DNA of 48,596 nt. Source: Acidobacteriota bacterium (lineage in GTDB: Bacteria; Acidobacteriota; Vicinamibacteria; Vicinamibacterales; 2-12-FULL-66-21). Positions 31,914-39,953 of the stretch are shown here, one piece after another. The stretch's first letter is position 1. Each line of letters starts with the position of its first letter. The notes below the pieces were generated by a model. The model searched no databases. It saw only the letters and a program-made list of their open reading frames with translations, and had not been told where the DNA came from. A program made the translations under genes and the position numbers. The DNA lies in contig JACPDI010000051.1 of NCBI GenBank assembly GCA_016184105.1, positions 1 through 48,596 on the forward strand. Reading direction: 5' to 3'.

Positions 31914-31954
31914 ATCCTACCTCCTACCTCCCACCTCCTACCTCCTGCTAAGAT
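31914..31954. promoter_or_regulatory. divergent promoter built on five heptamers
   Basis: Five 7-bp units, ATCCTAC, CTCCTAC, CTCCCAC, CTCCTAC, CTCCTGC, fill 31914-31948. At the left end the minus-strand TAGGAT (31919-31914) lies inside the first unit, 6 nt before the GDPD start. At the right end TAAGAT (31949-31954) abuts the last unit, 6 nt before the AAA+ ATG at 31961. Any -35 contacts for both genes must fall in the repeat. Confidence 0.6.
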
Positions 31955-31960
31955 GCATCC

Positions 31961-33493
31961 ATGGCCGCGAACACCCGGGGAGAACTCCGTCGTGCTGTCG
32001 ATTCGGGCAGCGTCCCGTCCCGAACCGTCAAGGACGAGCTACGCGAAAACCTGATCGAGAAGCTGCGGGCCGGCGCGCCGCTCTTCCCCGGGATCGTGGG
32101 TTACGACGAGTCGGTCGTGCCGCAGATCGTCAACGCCATCCTCTCGCGCCACAATTTCATCCTGCTTGGCCTGCGCGGCCAGGCGAAGACGCGCATGCTC
32201 CGCGCGCTCGTCGATCTCCTGGACCGCGAGATCGCGGTCGTCCCCGGGTGCGAGATCCACGACGATCCGCTTGCGCCGATCTGCGGCGCGTGCCGGGCTC
32301 GCGTCCAGGCGGAGGGTGACTCGATGCCGGTCGCGTGGCTGCCGCGCGCGCGCCGCTACGTGGAAAAACTCGCGACGCCGGACGTGACGATCGCCGACAT
32401 GATCGGCGACATCGATCCGATCAAGGCCGCGCGCGCCGGCCTCCAGCTCTCCGACGAGCTGACGATGCATTACGGGCTGCTGCCGCGGGCGAACCGCGGG
32501 ATCTTCGCCATCAACGAGCTGCCGGACCTGGCCGGCAAGATCCAGGTGGGTCTGTTCAACATCCTGCAGGAGGGTGACGTCCAGATAAAGGGGTATCCCG
32601 TGCGCCTGCCGCTCGACGTGATGATGGTGTTCACGGCGAACCCGGAAGACTACACGGCGCGCGGCAAGATCATCACGCCGCTCAAGGACCGCATCGGATC
32701 CGAGATCCGCACCCACTACCCCGCCACGCGGCACGAGGGCATGCGCATCACGTCGCAGGAATCCTGGACCAGCCGCACGGTGTCGCCGGGCGGACGGCCG
32801 CGGCCGAACGCGCTGCGGGTCGAGATCCCCGACTACGTGCGTGAAGTGGTGGAGGAGATCGCGTTCCAGGCGCGGATCGATCAGAAGGTGGACAAGCGAT
32901 CGGGCGTGAGCCAGCGGATGCCGATCACCTGCCTCGAGAACGCCGTGTCGAACGCCGAGCGGCGCGCGCTGCTGAACGGCGAGGCCATCGTCGTGCCCCG
33001 CGTGACGGACGTGTACAGCGCGATGCCGTCGATTACCGGCAAGTTCGAGCTGGAATACGAGGGGGAGCTGAAGGGAGCGGACCACGTCGCGCGCGAGCTG
33101 ATTCGATCGGCCGCCGCCAACGTGTTCACCGGGTGGGTCGGCGACGCGGACTGCCGCGGCGTCATCGAATGGTTCGAGCTTGGCGGCACGCTGCAGCTTG
33201 ACGATGCGGCGCCGGCCTCGCAGCTGGTCGAACGGGCGGCGCAGGTGCAGGGGCTTCGCCCCGTCGCCGAGCACCTGCTGGGCAAGGGCAGGCACTCCGA
33301 GCCGGCCGTCGCCTCAGCGATCGATTTCGTGCTCGAAGGGCTGTACGCCACCAAGAAGATCAGCCGCACCGAGGAGCGCACGTATTCGGCCGTGGAGGGG
33401 GCGCGCGCCCGGCCGCAGCAGGGGCGCAACGTCGAGGACCTGATGGAGCGCGAGCTGCCGCACCCGGCCGGCAAGAAGCGGTACTACAATTGA
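31961..33493 (+). CDS. magnesium-chelatase-I-like / MoxR-type AAA+ ATPase
   Basis: A 510-residue ATPase. Walker A is in [14 protein letters not shown], Walker B in [16 protein letters not shown], sensor 1 in [15 protein letters not shown], and a cysteine-containing insert ([17 protein letters not shown]) follows the first helix. The ChlI-like core works with a VWA protein, and the next gene (TTGA overlap) encodes exactly that. Such AAA+/VWA pairs act as chaperones that insert metals or remodel target complexes. The target here is unknown; this is not chlorophyll biosynthesis as far as the window shows. Confidence 0.88.
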   Translation: MAANTRGELRRAVDSGSVPSRTVKDELRENLIEKLRAGAPLFPGIVGYDESVVPQIVNAILSRHNFILLGLRGQAKTRMLRALVDLLDREIAVVPGCEIHDDPLAPICGACRARVQAEGDSMPVAWLPRARRYVEKLATPDVTIADMIGDIDPIKAARAGLQLSDELTMHYGLLPRANRGIFAINELPDLAGKIQVGLFNILQEGDVQIKGYPVRLPLDVMMVFTANPEDYTARGKIITPLKDRIGSEIRTHYPATRHEGMRITSQESWTSRTVSPGGRPRPNALRVEIPDYVREVVEEIAFQARIDQKVDKRSGVSQRMPITCLENAVSNAERRALLNGEAIVVPRVTDVYSAMPSITGKFELEYEGELKGADHVARELIRSAAANVFTGWVGDADCRGVIEWFELGGTLQLDDAAPASQLVERAAQVQGLRPVAEHLLGKGRHSEPAVASAIDFVLEGLYATKKISRTEERTYSAVEGARARPQQGRNVEDLMERELPHPAGKKRYYN

Positions 33494-34794
33494 AATACCG
33501 GTACTCGCGATTCACCGGCGACGGCCTGGACGGCCTGGACCTGGAGACCCTGCTCTCGCAGCTCTCCGATTTGATGCTGTCCAGCGGCTTCGGCAGCCCG
33601 TACGACTTCGACGAGACCGAGCAGACGCTGCAGGCGCTGCACGACGCCATCCTCGACGCGCTGCTGAACGGCCATCTCCTGTCGGACGCCCAGCTCGAGA
33701 AGCTGCTCGGGCAGGCTGGCGACCCCGAGACGCGCGACGCGCTGGAGGAGCTGATCGAGCAGATCATCGAGCGCCTGCAGACGCAGGGCTACATCACCGC
33801 GCCACCCGATACCCGCGCCGAGCGCGAGCACCGCGAGCGGGGCCAGGGTGCCAGCGGGCCCGACACCCAGGCGCGCTTCGAAGTCACCGACAAAGCACTC
33901 GATTTTCTCGGCTACCGCGCGCTGCGCGACCTGCTCGGTTCGCTCGGCCGCTCGAGCGCCGGGCGCCACGACACCCACGACCTCTCGGCAGGCATCGAGG
34001 CGGGCGCCGCGCCGAAGCCCTACGAGTACGGCGACACGCTCAACCTCGACCCGAGCGCGACGATCCTGAACGCCGTGCAGCGCACGAGCGCGGAAAAAGG
34101 GGTCGGGAGCCTTTTTCCCGGAAACGAACAGCGGGAAAAAGGCTCCCGACCCCTTTTTACGTTGGACGTAAGTTACGAGGACCTCATGGTGGCGCAGGGG
34201 GAATACCAGAGCTCCTGCGCGACGGTGCTGCTCCTCGACTGCAGCCACAGCATGATCCTCTACGGCGAGGACCGGTTCACGCCCGCCAAGCGCGTCGCCC
34301 TCGCGCTCGCCAACCTGATTCGGCACCAGTACCCGGGCGACAGCCTGAAGGCGGTGCTGTTCCACGACTCGGCTGAGGAAATCCCGATCCAGCAGCTGGC
34401 GCGCGTGCGCGTGGGGCCGTACTACACCAACACGCGCGAGGGGCTGCGGCTTGCGCGGCGGCTGCTGGAGCGCCAACGGAAAGACATGCGGCAGATCATC
34501 ATGATCACCGACGGCAAGCCGTCGGCGGTCACCCGCCCGGACGGGCGGATCTACCGCAACGCCTTCGGCCTCGATCCGTTCGTCATCACGGAAACGTTTG
34601 CCGAGGTCTCCGCGTGCCGCAAGGCGGGCATCATGATCAATACGTTCATGCTCGCGCGGGACTACGACCTGGTGAGCTTCGTCCGCAAGGTGGCGCAAAT
34701 CTGCCGCGGCAAGGCGTACTTCACGACGCCCTACACGCTCGGCCAGTACGTGCTGATGGACTACGTGAACCGGAAGACCAGGACGATTCACTAG
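33490..34794 (+). CDS. VWA-domain protein, partner of the AAA+ ATPase
   Basis: A 434-residue protein. The N-terminal half is helical and acidic (about 1-190). The C-terminal VWA domain (about 225-430) has the metal-ion site [18 protein letters not shown] (D-x-S-x-S type), the threonine loop YYTNTREGL and ITDGKPSAV. The TTG start overlaps the ATPase stop (TTGA), so the two are coupled. Residues about 202-224 ([13 protein letters not shown], then REKGSRPLF) come from a 65-bp palindromic DNA element inserted in frame between the two parts; this tract has no resemblance to the VWA family and shows the gene tolerates it. Close relatives without it should be shorter by about 22 residues. Confidence 0.88.
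   Translation: MKYRYSRFTGDGLDGLDLETLLSQLSDLMLSSGFGSPYDFDETEQTLQALHDAILDALLNGHLLSDAQLEKLLGQAGDPETRDALEELIEQIIERLQTQGYITAPPDTRAEREHRERGQGASGPDTQARFEVTDKALDFLGYRALRDLLGSLGRSSAGRHDTHDLSAGIEAGAAPKPYEYGDTLNLDPSATILNAVQRTSAEKGVGSLFPGNEQREKGSRPLFTLDVSYEDLMVAQGEYQSSCATVLLLDCSHSMILYGEDRFTPAKRVALALANLIRHQYPGDSLKAVLFHDSAEEIPIQQLARVRVGPYYTNTREGLRLARRLLERQRKDMRQIIMITDGKPSAVTRPDGRIYRNAFGLDPFVITETFAEVSACRKAGIMINTFMLARDYDLVSFVRKVAQICRGKAYFTTPYTLGQYVLMDYVNRKTRTIH
34094..34158. repeat. 65-bp in-frame palindromic element
   Basis: Two perfect 27-bp inverted arms (34094-34120 and 34132-34158) flank an 11-base loop. The arms begin AAAAAGGGGTCGGGAG and end CCTTTTTCCCG, and each contains a smaller A5GG/CCT5 inverted pair, so a cross-like fold is possible. 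The reading frame stays open throughout the VWA gene. The layout resembles the in-frame palindromic elements known in Rickettsia genes, though the sequence is different. Only one copy is seen in this window. Confidence 0.85.
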
Positions 34795-34795
34795 C

Positions 34796-35425
34796 ATGCT
34801 CCCGCCGCTCATCCCGCTGTTCCCGCTGCCGTCGGTGGTGCTCTTCCCGAACGTGCTGCTGCCGCTGCACATCTTCGAGCCTCGCTATCAGCAGATGCTG
34901 GCCGACGCGCTCGCCGGCGACCGCGTCATCGGGATGGCGCTGCTGCAAGCGGGATGGGAGGACAGCGACGATGGACGCCCCGGCGTGTTCCCGATCGGCT
35001 GCGCCGGCGTCATCACGCACGTCGAAGCCCTCCCCGACGGCCGCTCGAACATCGTCCTGCGGGGACTGACGAAGTTCAGGATCCAGAGCGAGGACGGCTC
35101 CAAGCCGTACCGCGTGGCCCAGGTCGAGCCGATCGTCGAAGGGGTGTCGCGCGGGGACCGCGAGCGCCTGTTTGCCATCCGCAACCGGCTCGAGGAAGTC
35201 GTGCTGGCGGCAGCGTTGAAAGGGCGTCGCGAGCGGCAGTTCCCGCCCGACATCCCGGACGAAGACCTCGTCAACGCGCTCTCGCAGTACCTCGAGCTGG
35301 AGCCGCTGGAACGGCAGGCGCTCCTCGAATCGGAGGGGGTCGTCTCACGCGCGAAGCGGCTGCTCGAGCTGCTCGAGATGAAGGTGATCGCGTACCGGGC
35401 GCCGGGGGACGACCGGGTACACTGA
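34796..35425 (+). CDS. LON substrate-binding-domain protein
   Basis: A 209-residue protein consisting of the N-terminal (substrate-binding) domain of Lon protease without ATPase or protease parts: IPLFPLPSVVLFPNVLLPLH, then IFEPRYQQMLADALAGDRVIGMALL, GCAGVITHVEALPDGRSNIVLRG and FRIQSE. Stand-alone members are common, and their role is mostly unknown; they may bind unfolded peptides. It follows the VWA gene after 1 bp and is probably part of the same operon, which fits a protein-quality-control theme with the AAA+ partner. Confidence 0.9.
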   Translation: MLPPLIPLFPLPSVVLFPNVLLPLHIFEPRYQQMLADALAGDRVIGMALLQAGWEDSDDGRPGVFPIGCAGVITHVEALPDGRSNIVLRGLTKFRIQSEDGSKPYRVAQVEPIVEGVSRGDRERLFAIRNRLEEVVLAAALKGRRERQFPPDIPDEDLVNALSQYLELEPLERQALLESEGVVSRAKRLLELLEMKVIAYRAPGDDRVH

Positions 35426-35427
35426 AC

Positions 35428-35577
35428 CACGTGCGACGTGCGACGTGCCACGTGCCACGTGCCACGTGCGGCACGTGGTCGCACGTCGCACGTCGCACGT
35501 GGTCGCACGTGGTCGCACGTCGCACGTCGCACGTCGCACGTCGCACGTCGCACGTCGCACGTCGCACGTCGCACGTG
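35428..35577. repeat. 150-bp heptamer array with inverted halves
   Basis: The left part is made of GTGCGAC and GTGCCAC units (about 5), the right part of the reverse complement, with nine uninterrupted CGCACGT units at 35514-35576. The whole can fold as a long hairpin. It fills the gap between the convergent LON-domain and YpdA-like genes, and begins 3 bp after one stop codon and ends 2 bp before the other. There are no unique spacers, so it is not a CRISPR array. Confidence 0.9.
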
Positions 35578-35578
35578 A

Positions 35579-36586
35579 TTAGGTCGTCGGTGAAAGATGC
35601 CGCACGATCGACTTGACCACGACTTCCCCGTGGAGCCGGCCGTTCTCGATGAAGATGCGGCCGCTCTCGATGCCGGCGGTCACCGCACCCGCCACGAAGA
35701 GCCCCGGCACGTTGGTCTCGAAGGTCTCCGAATCGTGGACCGGGCCGCGCGTGTCCGGATCCAGGTCGACGCCGGCATTCCTGAGCAGCACGGGGTCGGA
35801 CCGGTATCCGATGAGCAGGAAGACGGCGTCGGCCGGAATCTTCTCCCGATGGCCCGCCGATTCGACGATGACCAGCGACGGCGTGATCTCGACGACGCGC
35901 GTGTTGAACCGCGCCGCGATCGAACCCTCCGCGATCCGGTTCTCGATGTCGGGCTTCACCCAGTACTTGATCGACTCGCCGAGCGCCGCCCGGCGGTGGA
36001 CGATCGTCACGCGCGCCCCCGATCGATGGAGGTCGAGCGCCGCCTCCGCCGCCGAATTCCTGCCGCCAACGACCACCACGTTCTTGCGGTAGTACGGGTG
36101 CGGCTCGGTGTAGTAGTGCGACACGTGCGGCAGGTCCTCGCCCGGGACGCCAAGCAGGTTCGGCACGTCGTACGCGCCGGTCGCGATCACGACCGCCCGC
36201 GCGTGGCTGACGCGACGCACGCCTCGCTCCGACCGTGTCTCGATCGCGAAGACCGGATGGGGCGTGGCATCCGGCGTGTGCCGCTCGATGCGGAGCACGG
36301 CCTCGTCGAAGCAGATGTCGAGCGCGAGCGCGTCGGCCGCGCGGCGGTAGTACCGCAGGGCCTCCAGCCGTGACGGCTTGTCGTTCGGGCTGACGAACGG
36401 CAGCCCGCCGACTTCCATCAACTCTGGCGTCGTGAAGAAGGTCATGTGCCGCGGGTAGTGCAGCAGCGAGTTGACCAGCGCCCCCTTCTCGATGATCTGG
36501 CAGCTCAGTCCGGCTTTCGTCGCGGCGATGGCGGTGGCCAGGCCGGCCGGCCCGGCGCCCACCACGATTACGTCCCGTAGCTCCAT
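35579..36586 (-). CDS. YpdA-like NAD(P)H-dependent disulfide reductase
   Basis: A 335-residue flavoprotein with two dinucleotide-binding folds: FAD site VIVVGAGPAGLATAIAATKA at the N-terminus and NAD(P)H site VVVVGGRNSAAEAALDLHRS near residue 165. There is no C-x-x-C pair between them, which separates it from thioredoxin reductase, and HYPRHMTFFTTPELMEVGG is characteristic of the YpdA family, known as bacillithiol disulfide reductases. Use of bacillithiol by this organism is inferred only. It overlaps the amidohydrolase gene by ATGA. Confidence 0.88.
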   Translation of the reverse strand: MELRDVIVVGAGPAGLATAIAATKAGLSCQIIEKGALVNSLLHYPRHMTFFTTPELMEVGGLPFVSPNDKPSRLEALRYYRRAADALALDICFDEAVLRIERHTPDATPHPVFAIETRSERGVRRVSHARAVVIATGAYDVPNLLGVPGEDLPHVSHYYTEPHPYYRKNVVVVGGRNSAAEAALDLHRSGARVTIVHRRAALGESIKYWVKPDIENRIAEGSIAARFNTRVVEITPSLVIVESAGHREKIPADAVFLLIGYRSDPVLLRNAGVDLDPDTRGPVHDSETFETNVPGLFVAGAVTAGIESGRIFIENGRLHGEVVVKSIVRHLSPTT

Positions 36587-37833
36587 CAGTTCGTTCCCGC
36601 CTTCTTCTCCATGTCGAGACGGTTCGCTCCAACGCGGCCGTTGCTGATGACGAGCAGGACGTCCTGCAGCGCGCGCGGATGCTCCAGCGGATTGGTCTCC
36701 ACCGCGATCGCGTCCGCCTCGAAGCCGGGCGCCAGCACGCCGACCCGCCCGTCGAGGCGCAGCAGCTCCGCCGCGGTGGTCGTCGCCGCCTGCAGCGCCT
36801 GCAACGGCGTCATGCCCAGCTCGACGAAGTTCGTGACCTCCTGCGAAATGCGCGTGAGGCTGTTCGGGCCGTAACCCGTATCGGCGCCGGTGACGATCTT
36901 CACCCCGATCCGATGCGCGCGCTGCACGGTGCCGGCAAGCCGCGGAAGCATGTGGCCGCCGCGGATCCGCAGCGCCGGGACGTCGTAGTCGCCGCCCGGC
37001 TCGGTGAGATCGACGACGGTGGTGTAGGTCGGCACCAGATAGGTGCCCTTCTCCTTCATCAACCGCAACGTCGCGTCGGACAGGTACGTGCCGTGCTCGA
37101 TGCTGCGCACCCCGGCACGCACCGCCGCCATCGCCCCCTCGTCGCCGTGCGCGTGCGCCTGGACCGGGACGTTCCTGGTCGCGGCCTCCTGCACGGCGGC
37201 GCGCAGCTCGGCTTCCAGGTACACCTGCTTGCGCGGATCCGTGTCGGCGGTTCCGGCGCGCTCGGTCGCGAGAATCTTGATCCAATCCACGCCGCGCGCC
37301 AGGTTCGCGCGCACGACGCGACGGATGCCCTCCTCCGTCGCGACCCCGGTCCGCATCAGCGTCGACAGATCGGGGGCGTCGAAAAACGCCTCTTCCGCCA
37401 GTTGCGGGCGCACGTGGTAGCCGGCCGCCACGACATCCGGCGCCGTGACCGCCCCGCGCCGCACCAGCTCGCGCATCCCCACGTCGACAAATCCAGACAC
37501 GCCGGAACTGCGGACGGTCGTGACGCCCGAATCCAGCGCGGCGCGCAGCGCCCGGAGATTCGCGATGTGGACGTGGGCGTCGATGAGACCGGGAACGAGG
37601 TACTTGCCGCCGAGGTCGATCACGCGGGCGCCCGCGGGCGCCGCGCCGGATCCAACCGACTCGATGCGTGCACCGCGGATCACGACGGTGGCGCGCGCCG
37701 CGATCCGCCCATCGCGCGGATCGACGAGGTTGGCGTTGACGAGAACAAGGGCCGCGTCTTCCTGCCGCGCGGAGACGATCCACGCGCATGCGAGAACAAC
37801 CGCGACGCACAACACGGCCACGTGACGCTTCAT
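36586..37833 (-). CDS. exported amidohydrolase-family protein
   Basis: A 415-residue protein with a signal peptide (MKRHVAVLCVAVVLACAWIVSA) and the amidohydrolase metal site: H-x-H in IDAHVHIAN (about residue 80), then QAHAHGDEGA and SIEHGTYL with two more histidines, and D in VTGADTGYG. It belongs to the imidazolonepropionase/prolidase-like group that cleaves amide or cyclic-amide bonds; substrate unknown. ATG 37833 is chosen, since it opens the signal peptide and follows GAGAGGGG. It is co-transcribed with the YpdA-like gene. Confidence 0.88.
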   Translation of the reverse strand: MKRHVAVLCVAVVLACAWIVSARQEDAALVLVNANLVDPRDGRIAARATVVIRGARIESVGSGAAPAGARVIDLGGKYLVPGLIDAHVHIANLRALRAALDSGVTTVRSSGVSGFVDVGMRELVRRGAVTAPDVVAAGYHVRPQLAEEAFFDAPDLSTLMRTGVATEEGIRRVVRANLARGVDWIKILATERAGTADTDPRKQVYLEAELRAAVQEAATRNVPVQAHAHGDEGAMAAVRAGVRSIEHGTYLSDATLRLMKEKGTYLVPTYTTVVDLTEPGGDYDVPALRIRGGHMLPRLAGTVQRAHRIGVKIVTGADTGYGPNSLTRISQEVTNFVELGMTPLQALQAATTTAAELLRLDGRVGVLAPGFEADAIAVETNPLEHPRALQDVLLVISNGRVGANRLDMEKKAGTN

Positions 37834-37853
37834 AGCCCCTCTCTCTCTCGTGG

Positions 37854-37874
37854 GATCTGCAATCCGCAATCTGC
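37854..37874. repeat. three heptamers (GATCTGC family)
   Basis: GATCTGC, AATCCGC and AATCTGC follow one another without gap. They occupy the 47-bp gap between the amidohydrolase start and the end of the next minus-strand gene (37881). Another 7-bp array with its own sequence. Confidence 0.7.
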
Positions 37875-37880
37875 CACGCC

Positions 37881-38549
37881 CTACCGGCGCCTGGCGGGGG
37901 CCCGCTTCGGCCGGTACTGCACCTGCACATCGCTCACCGTCGCGATCGGGGTGCCGGCGACGGTGTACGTCGCGGTCTGTTCGCGCCTCACGACGACGAG
38001 CTTCTCGCCGAGGAGGCTGGCCTGCTGGGTCGCCGCGTCCACCTGGAGGCGCACGTGCTCGGCGCCGATCGGCGCGACCGCTTTGAGGCCGCGCGGCCCA
38101 GCCCCCCCTTCAATCCGGTCGAACAGGTCGCGCTCGGCGAAAAACTCGGCCTGCACCGCCGCCCGTTCCACCAGCTCCGCGTCCATCGTGAGCAGCCCCA
38201 CGACGGCGGTGTAGCTCGCGTACGCGCGTTTTGCGCGGACCTCTTCGTCCGAGTACGTGTGCCGGTTGTGGAGGGAGAAAGTGACGAACGCCGGGCCCTC
38301 GTGCGGCGGGATGGTGATGAGCACGCCGTCGGCGGGCTGGCGGCTGATGAGGACGTCGCAGAACTCGAGGCGCGTCCGGACGCCGCGCCCGAGAAGCGCC
38401 GGACACGTCAGCTTTGCCGCTTCGGTTTTCAGCGCGACGGCCGCCGGCTTGCGTGGCGTCGCGCGCCGCGTGGACCGCCGTGCCTGCGCATCGAGGATGA
38501 CGCCGGCGCCGAGACCGCAGGCCAGCATGAGAGCCGCACATCGCCGCAC
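37881..38549 (-). CDS. exported protein of unknown function
   Basis: A 222-residue protein with a signal peptide (MRRCAALMLACGLGAGVILDA) and a mostly beta mature part, for example GVLITIPPHEGPAFVTFSLH, VRLQVDAATQQASLLGEKLV and TVAGTPIATVSDVQVQYRPK. No known motif. The GTG start at 38549 has TATACT 6 nt upstream and no ribosome site, so it is probably leaderless. It lies 28 bp after folE on the same strand but with its own promoter. Confidence 0.65.
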   Translation of the reverse strand: MRRCAALMLACGLGAGVILDAQARRSTRRATPRKPAAVALKTEAAKLTCPALLGRGVRTRLEFCDVLISRQPADGVLITIPPHEGPAFVTFSLHNRHTYSDEEVRAKRAYASYTAVVGLLTMDAELVERAAVQAEFFAERDLFDRIEGGAGPRGLKAVAPIGAEHVRLQVDAATQQASLLGEKLVVVRREQTATYTVAGTPIATVSDVQVQYRPKRAPARRR

Positions 38550-38555
38550 GGTCGA

Positions 38556-38581
38556 AGTATAACAGCCGCCGGGGGCGTCAA
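38556..38581 (-). promoter_or_regulatory. promoter of the exported-protein gene
   Basis: On the minus strand TTGACG (38581-38576) is followed 14 bp later by TATACT (38561-38556), which ends 6 nt before the GTG at 38549. The spacing between the boxes is shorter than usual. The -35 overlaps the folE stop codon. Confidence 0.45.
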
Positions 38582-39171
38582 TCGGCGACGAGCGACCGCT
38601 CGGGCGTCGACAGACGCCTGGCCGGCTCGGGGCGCTTGATCAGCTCCAGGAACTCCGAGCGCGTCCGCGCATCCTCGCGGAAGACGCCGAGCATCGCGCT
38701 GGTGACGGCGTACGAGTTCTGCTTCTCAACGCCGCGCATCGACATGCAGAGGTGCGTGGCCTCGATCACGACGGCGACGCCCATCGGGTTGATCTTGTCG
38801 CGGATGATGTCGGCGATCTGCTGCGTGAGCCGCTCCTGGATCTGCAGGCGCCGGCTGAAGACGTCGACGATCCGCGGAATCTTGCTCAGGCCGATCACCC
38901 TCCCCTGCGGGAGGTAGGCGATGTGGCACTTGCCGAAGAACGGCAGCATGTGGTGCTCGCACAGGCTGTAGAAGTCGATGTCCCGCACGATCACCATCTC
39001 GTTATAATCGACGGAAAACAGCGCCTCGTTGATGACGCCGTCCACGTCGGTCCGGTAGCCGCTCGTGAGGAAGCGCAGGGCCCGCTCCACCCGCGCGGGC
39101 GTGTCGAGCAGGCCTTCGCGGTCCGGGTCCTCGCCGAGCTGCTCGAGCAACTGACGGATGATCTCCTGCAT
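38578..39171 (-). CDS. folE: GTP cyclohydrolase I
   Basis: A 197-residue enzyme that converts GTP to dihydroneopterin triphosphate, the first step of folate (and pterin) synthesis. The zinc site is present in [20 protein letters not shown] and in [16 protein letters not shown], and the substrate loop [16 protein letters not shown] follows between them. I prefer the ATG at 39171 ([16 protein letters not shown]), because TACAAT lies exactly 6 nt before it; an ATG at 39186 (MYNTRM...) is also in frame. The gene starts head to head with the TatT-like gene, with a few bases of overlap. Confidence 0.95.
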   Translation of the reverse strand: MQEIIRQLLEQLGEDPDREGLLDTPARVERALRFLTSGYRTDVDGVINEALFSVDYNEMVIVRDIDFYSLCEHHMLPFFGKCHIAYLPQGRVIGLSKIPRIVDVFSRRLQIQERLTQQIADIIRDKINPMGVAVVIEATHLCMSMRGVEKQNSYAVTSAMLGVFREDARTRSEFLELIKRPEPARRLSTPERSLVAD

Positions 39172-39874
39172 CCTCGTATTGTACATGTCGTTGGCGCAGC
39201 CTCCGGCTGCGGATCCGGACGCCCTCTACGCGCGCCGGGAAGAGCTCGCCTCCGCACGGGCCGCGGCGCAGATCTGGGCGGGGCGCCTGGGCCGCCCGGG
39301 CGGAAGTCCCGACTTCGAAAGCGCGTGGAAGCTGGCGCGCGCGGCGTACTGGATTGGGACGCACGCCGAGTCGCGAGAGATCCGGCGCACGGCGCTCGAG
39401 GAAGGGATTGACGCCGCCGCGGCGGCCATCCGCGCGCGGCCGGGCCGGCCCGAGGGACATTTCTGGCGCGCCGCCAACATGGGCGCCCTTGCCGAGTCAT
39501 TCGGGCTGCGCATGGGGCTGAGGTACCGTGGCCAGATCAAGCGCGAGCTGGACACCGTGCTGACGATCGACCCCGGCTTTCAGCTCGGCTCCGCCGATCG
39601 CGCGCTGGGCCGCTGGTACTTCAGGGTGCCGGCGCTGTTCGGCGGCAGCCGGAAGAAATCGGAAGAGCACCTCCGCCGCTCGCTCGCGTACGATCCCACG
39701 TCGCACGCCTCGCTGTACTTCCTCGCCGAAACGCTGCTCGCGATGGATCGCCACGCGGAAGCGTGCGCCGCGCTCGAGAAGCTGATGGCGGCGCCCATCC
39801 ACGACGAATGGGCGCCGGAGGATCGCGAGTTCAAGGCCAGGGCGCGGCGACTGCTGAGGGAGCCGCCGGCCTGA
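39158..39874 (+). CDS. TatT-like (TRAP-associated) helical repeat protein
   Basis: Up to 238 residues of TPR-like helices: [60 protein letters not shown], and [20 protein letters not shown]. The [11 protein letters not shown] and [16 protein letters not shown] blocks are typical of the TRAP-transporter TatT component family. From the ATG at 39158 it begins with a short hydrophobic stretch ([13 protein letters not shown]) that could be an export signal; an ATG at 39185 would remove it. The stop codon lies in the loop of a hairpin. No TRAP transporter genes are nearby. Confidence 0.78.
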   Translation: MISCILVLYMSLAQPPAADPDALYARREELASARAAAQIWAGRLGRPGGSPDFESAWKLARAAYWIGTHAESREIRRTALEEGIDAAAAAIRARPGRPEGHFWRAANMGALAESFGLRMGLRYRGQIKRELDTVLTIDPGFQLGSADRALGRWYFRVPALFGGSRKKSEEHLRRSLAYDPTSHASLYFLAETLLAMDRHAEACAALEKLMAAPIHDEWAPEDREFKARARRLLREPPA

Positions 39875-39952
39875 AGGCCGGCGGCTACACGGACGGCCGG
39901 CGGCGACACGGACTGCGGATACGCGTAGCCGCGGCCCTTCAGGGCCGCGGCT
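39861..39952. repeat. head-to-head pair of REP-like hairpins
   Basis: Hairpin 1 (39861-39884) has a perfect 10-bp stem around TGAA. Hairpin 2 (39927-39952) has a perfect 11-bp stem around TTCA. Read on opposite strands, both follow the same pattern: GAGCCGC, a GGCC-rich stem, TGAA, then GGCTAC. They are thus two inverted copies of one element, as in enterobacterial BIMEs. No T-run follows, so they are not classic terminators, though they lie between two convergent genes. Confidence 0.75.
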
Positions 39953-39953
39953 C

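Noticed and set aside
35428-35577. Possible CRISPR array
   Set aside because: The repeats are 7 bp and contiguous, with no unique spacers and no cas genes nearby.
39003-39008. TATAAT on the plus strand inside folE
   Set aside because: It lies in coding sequence and no gene starts within a suitable distance downstream on that strand.
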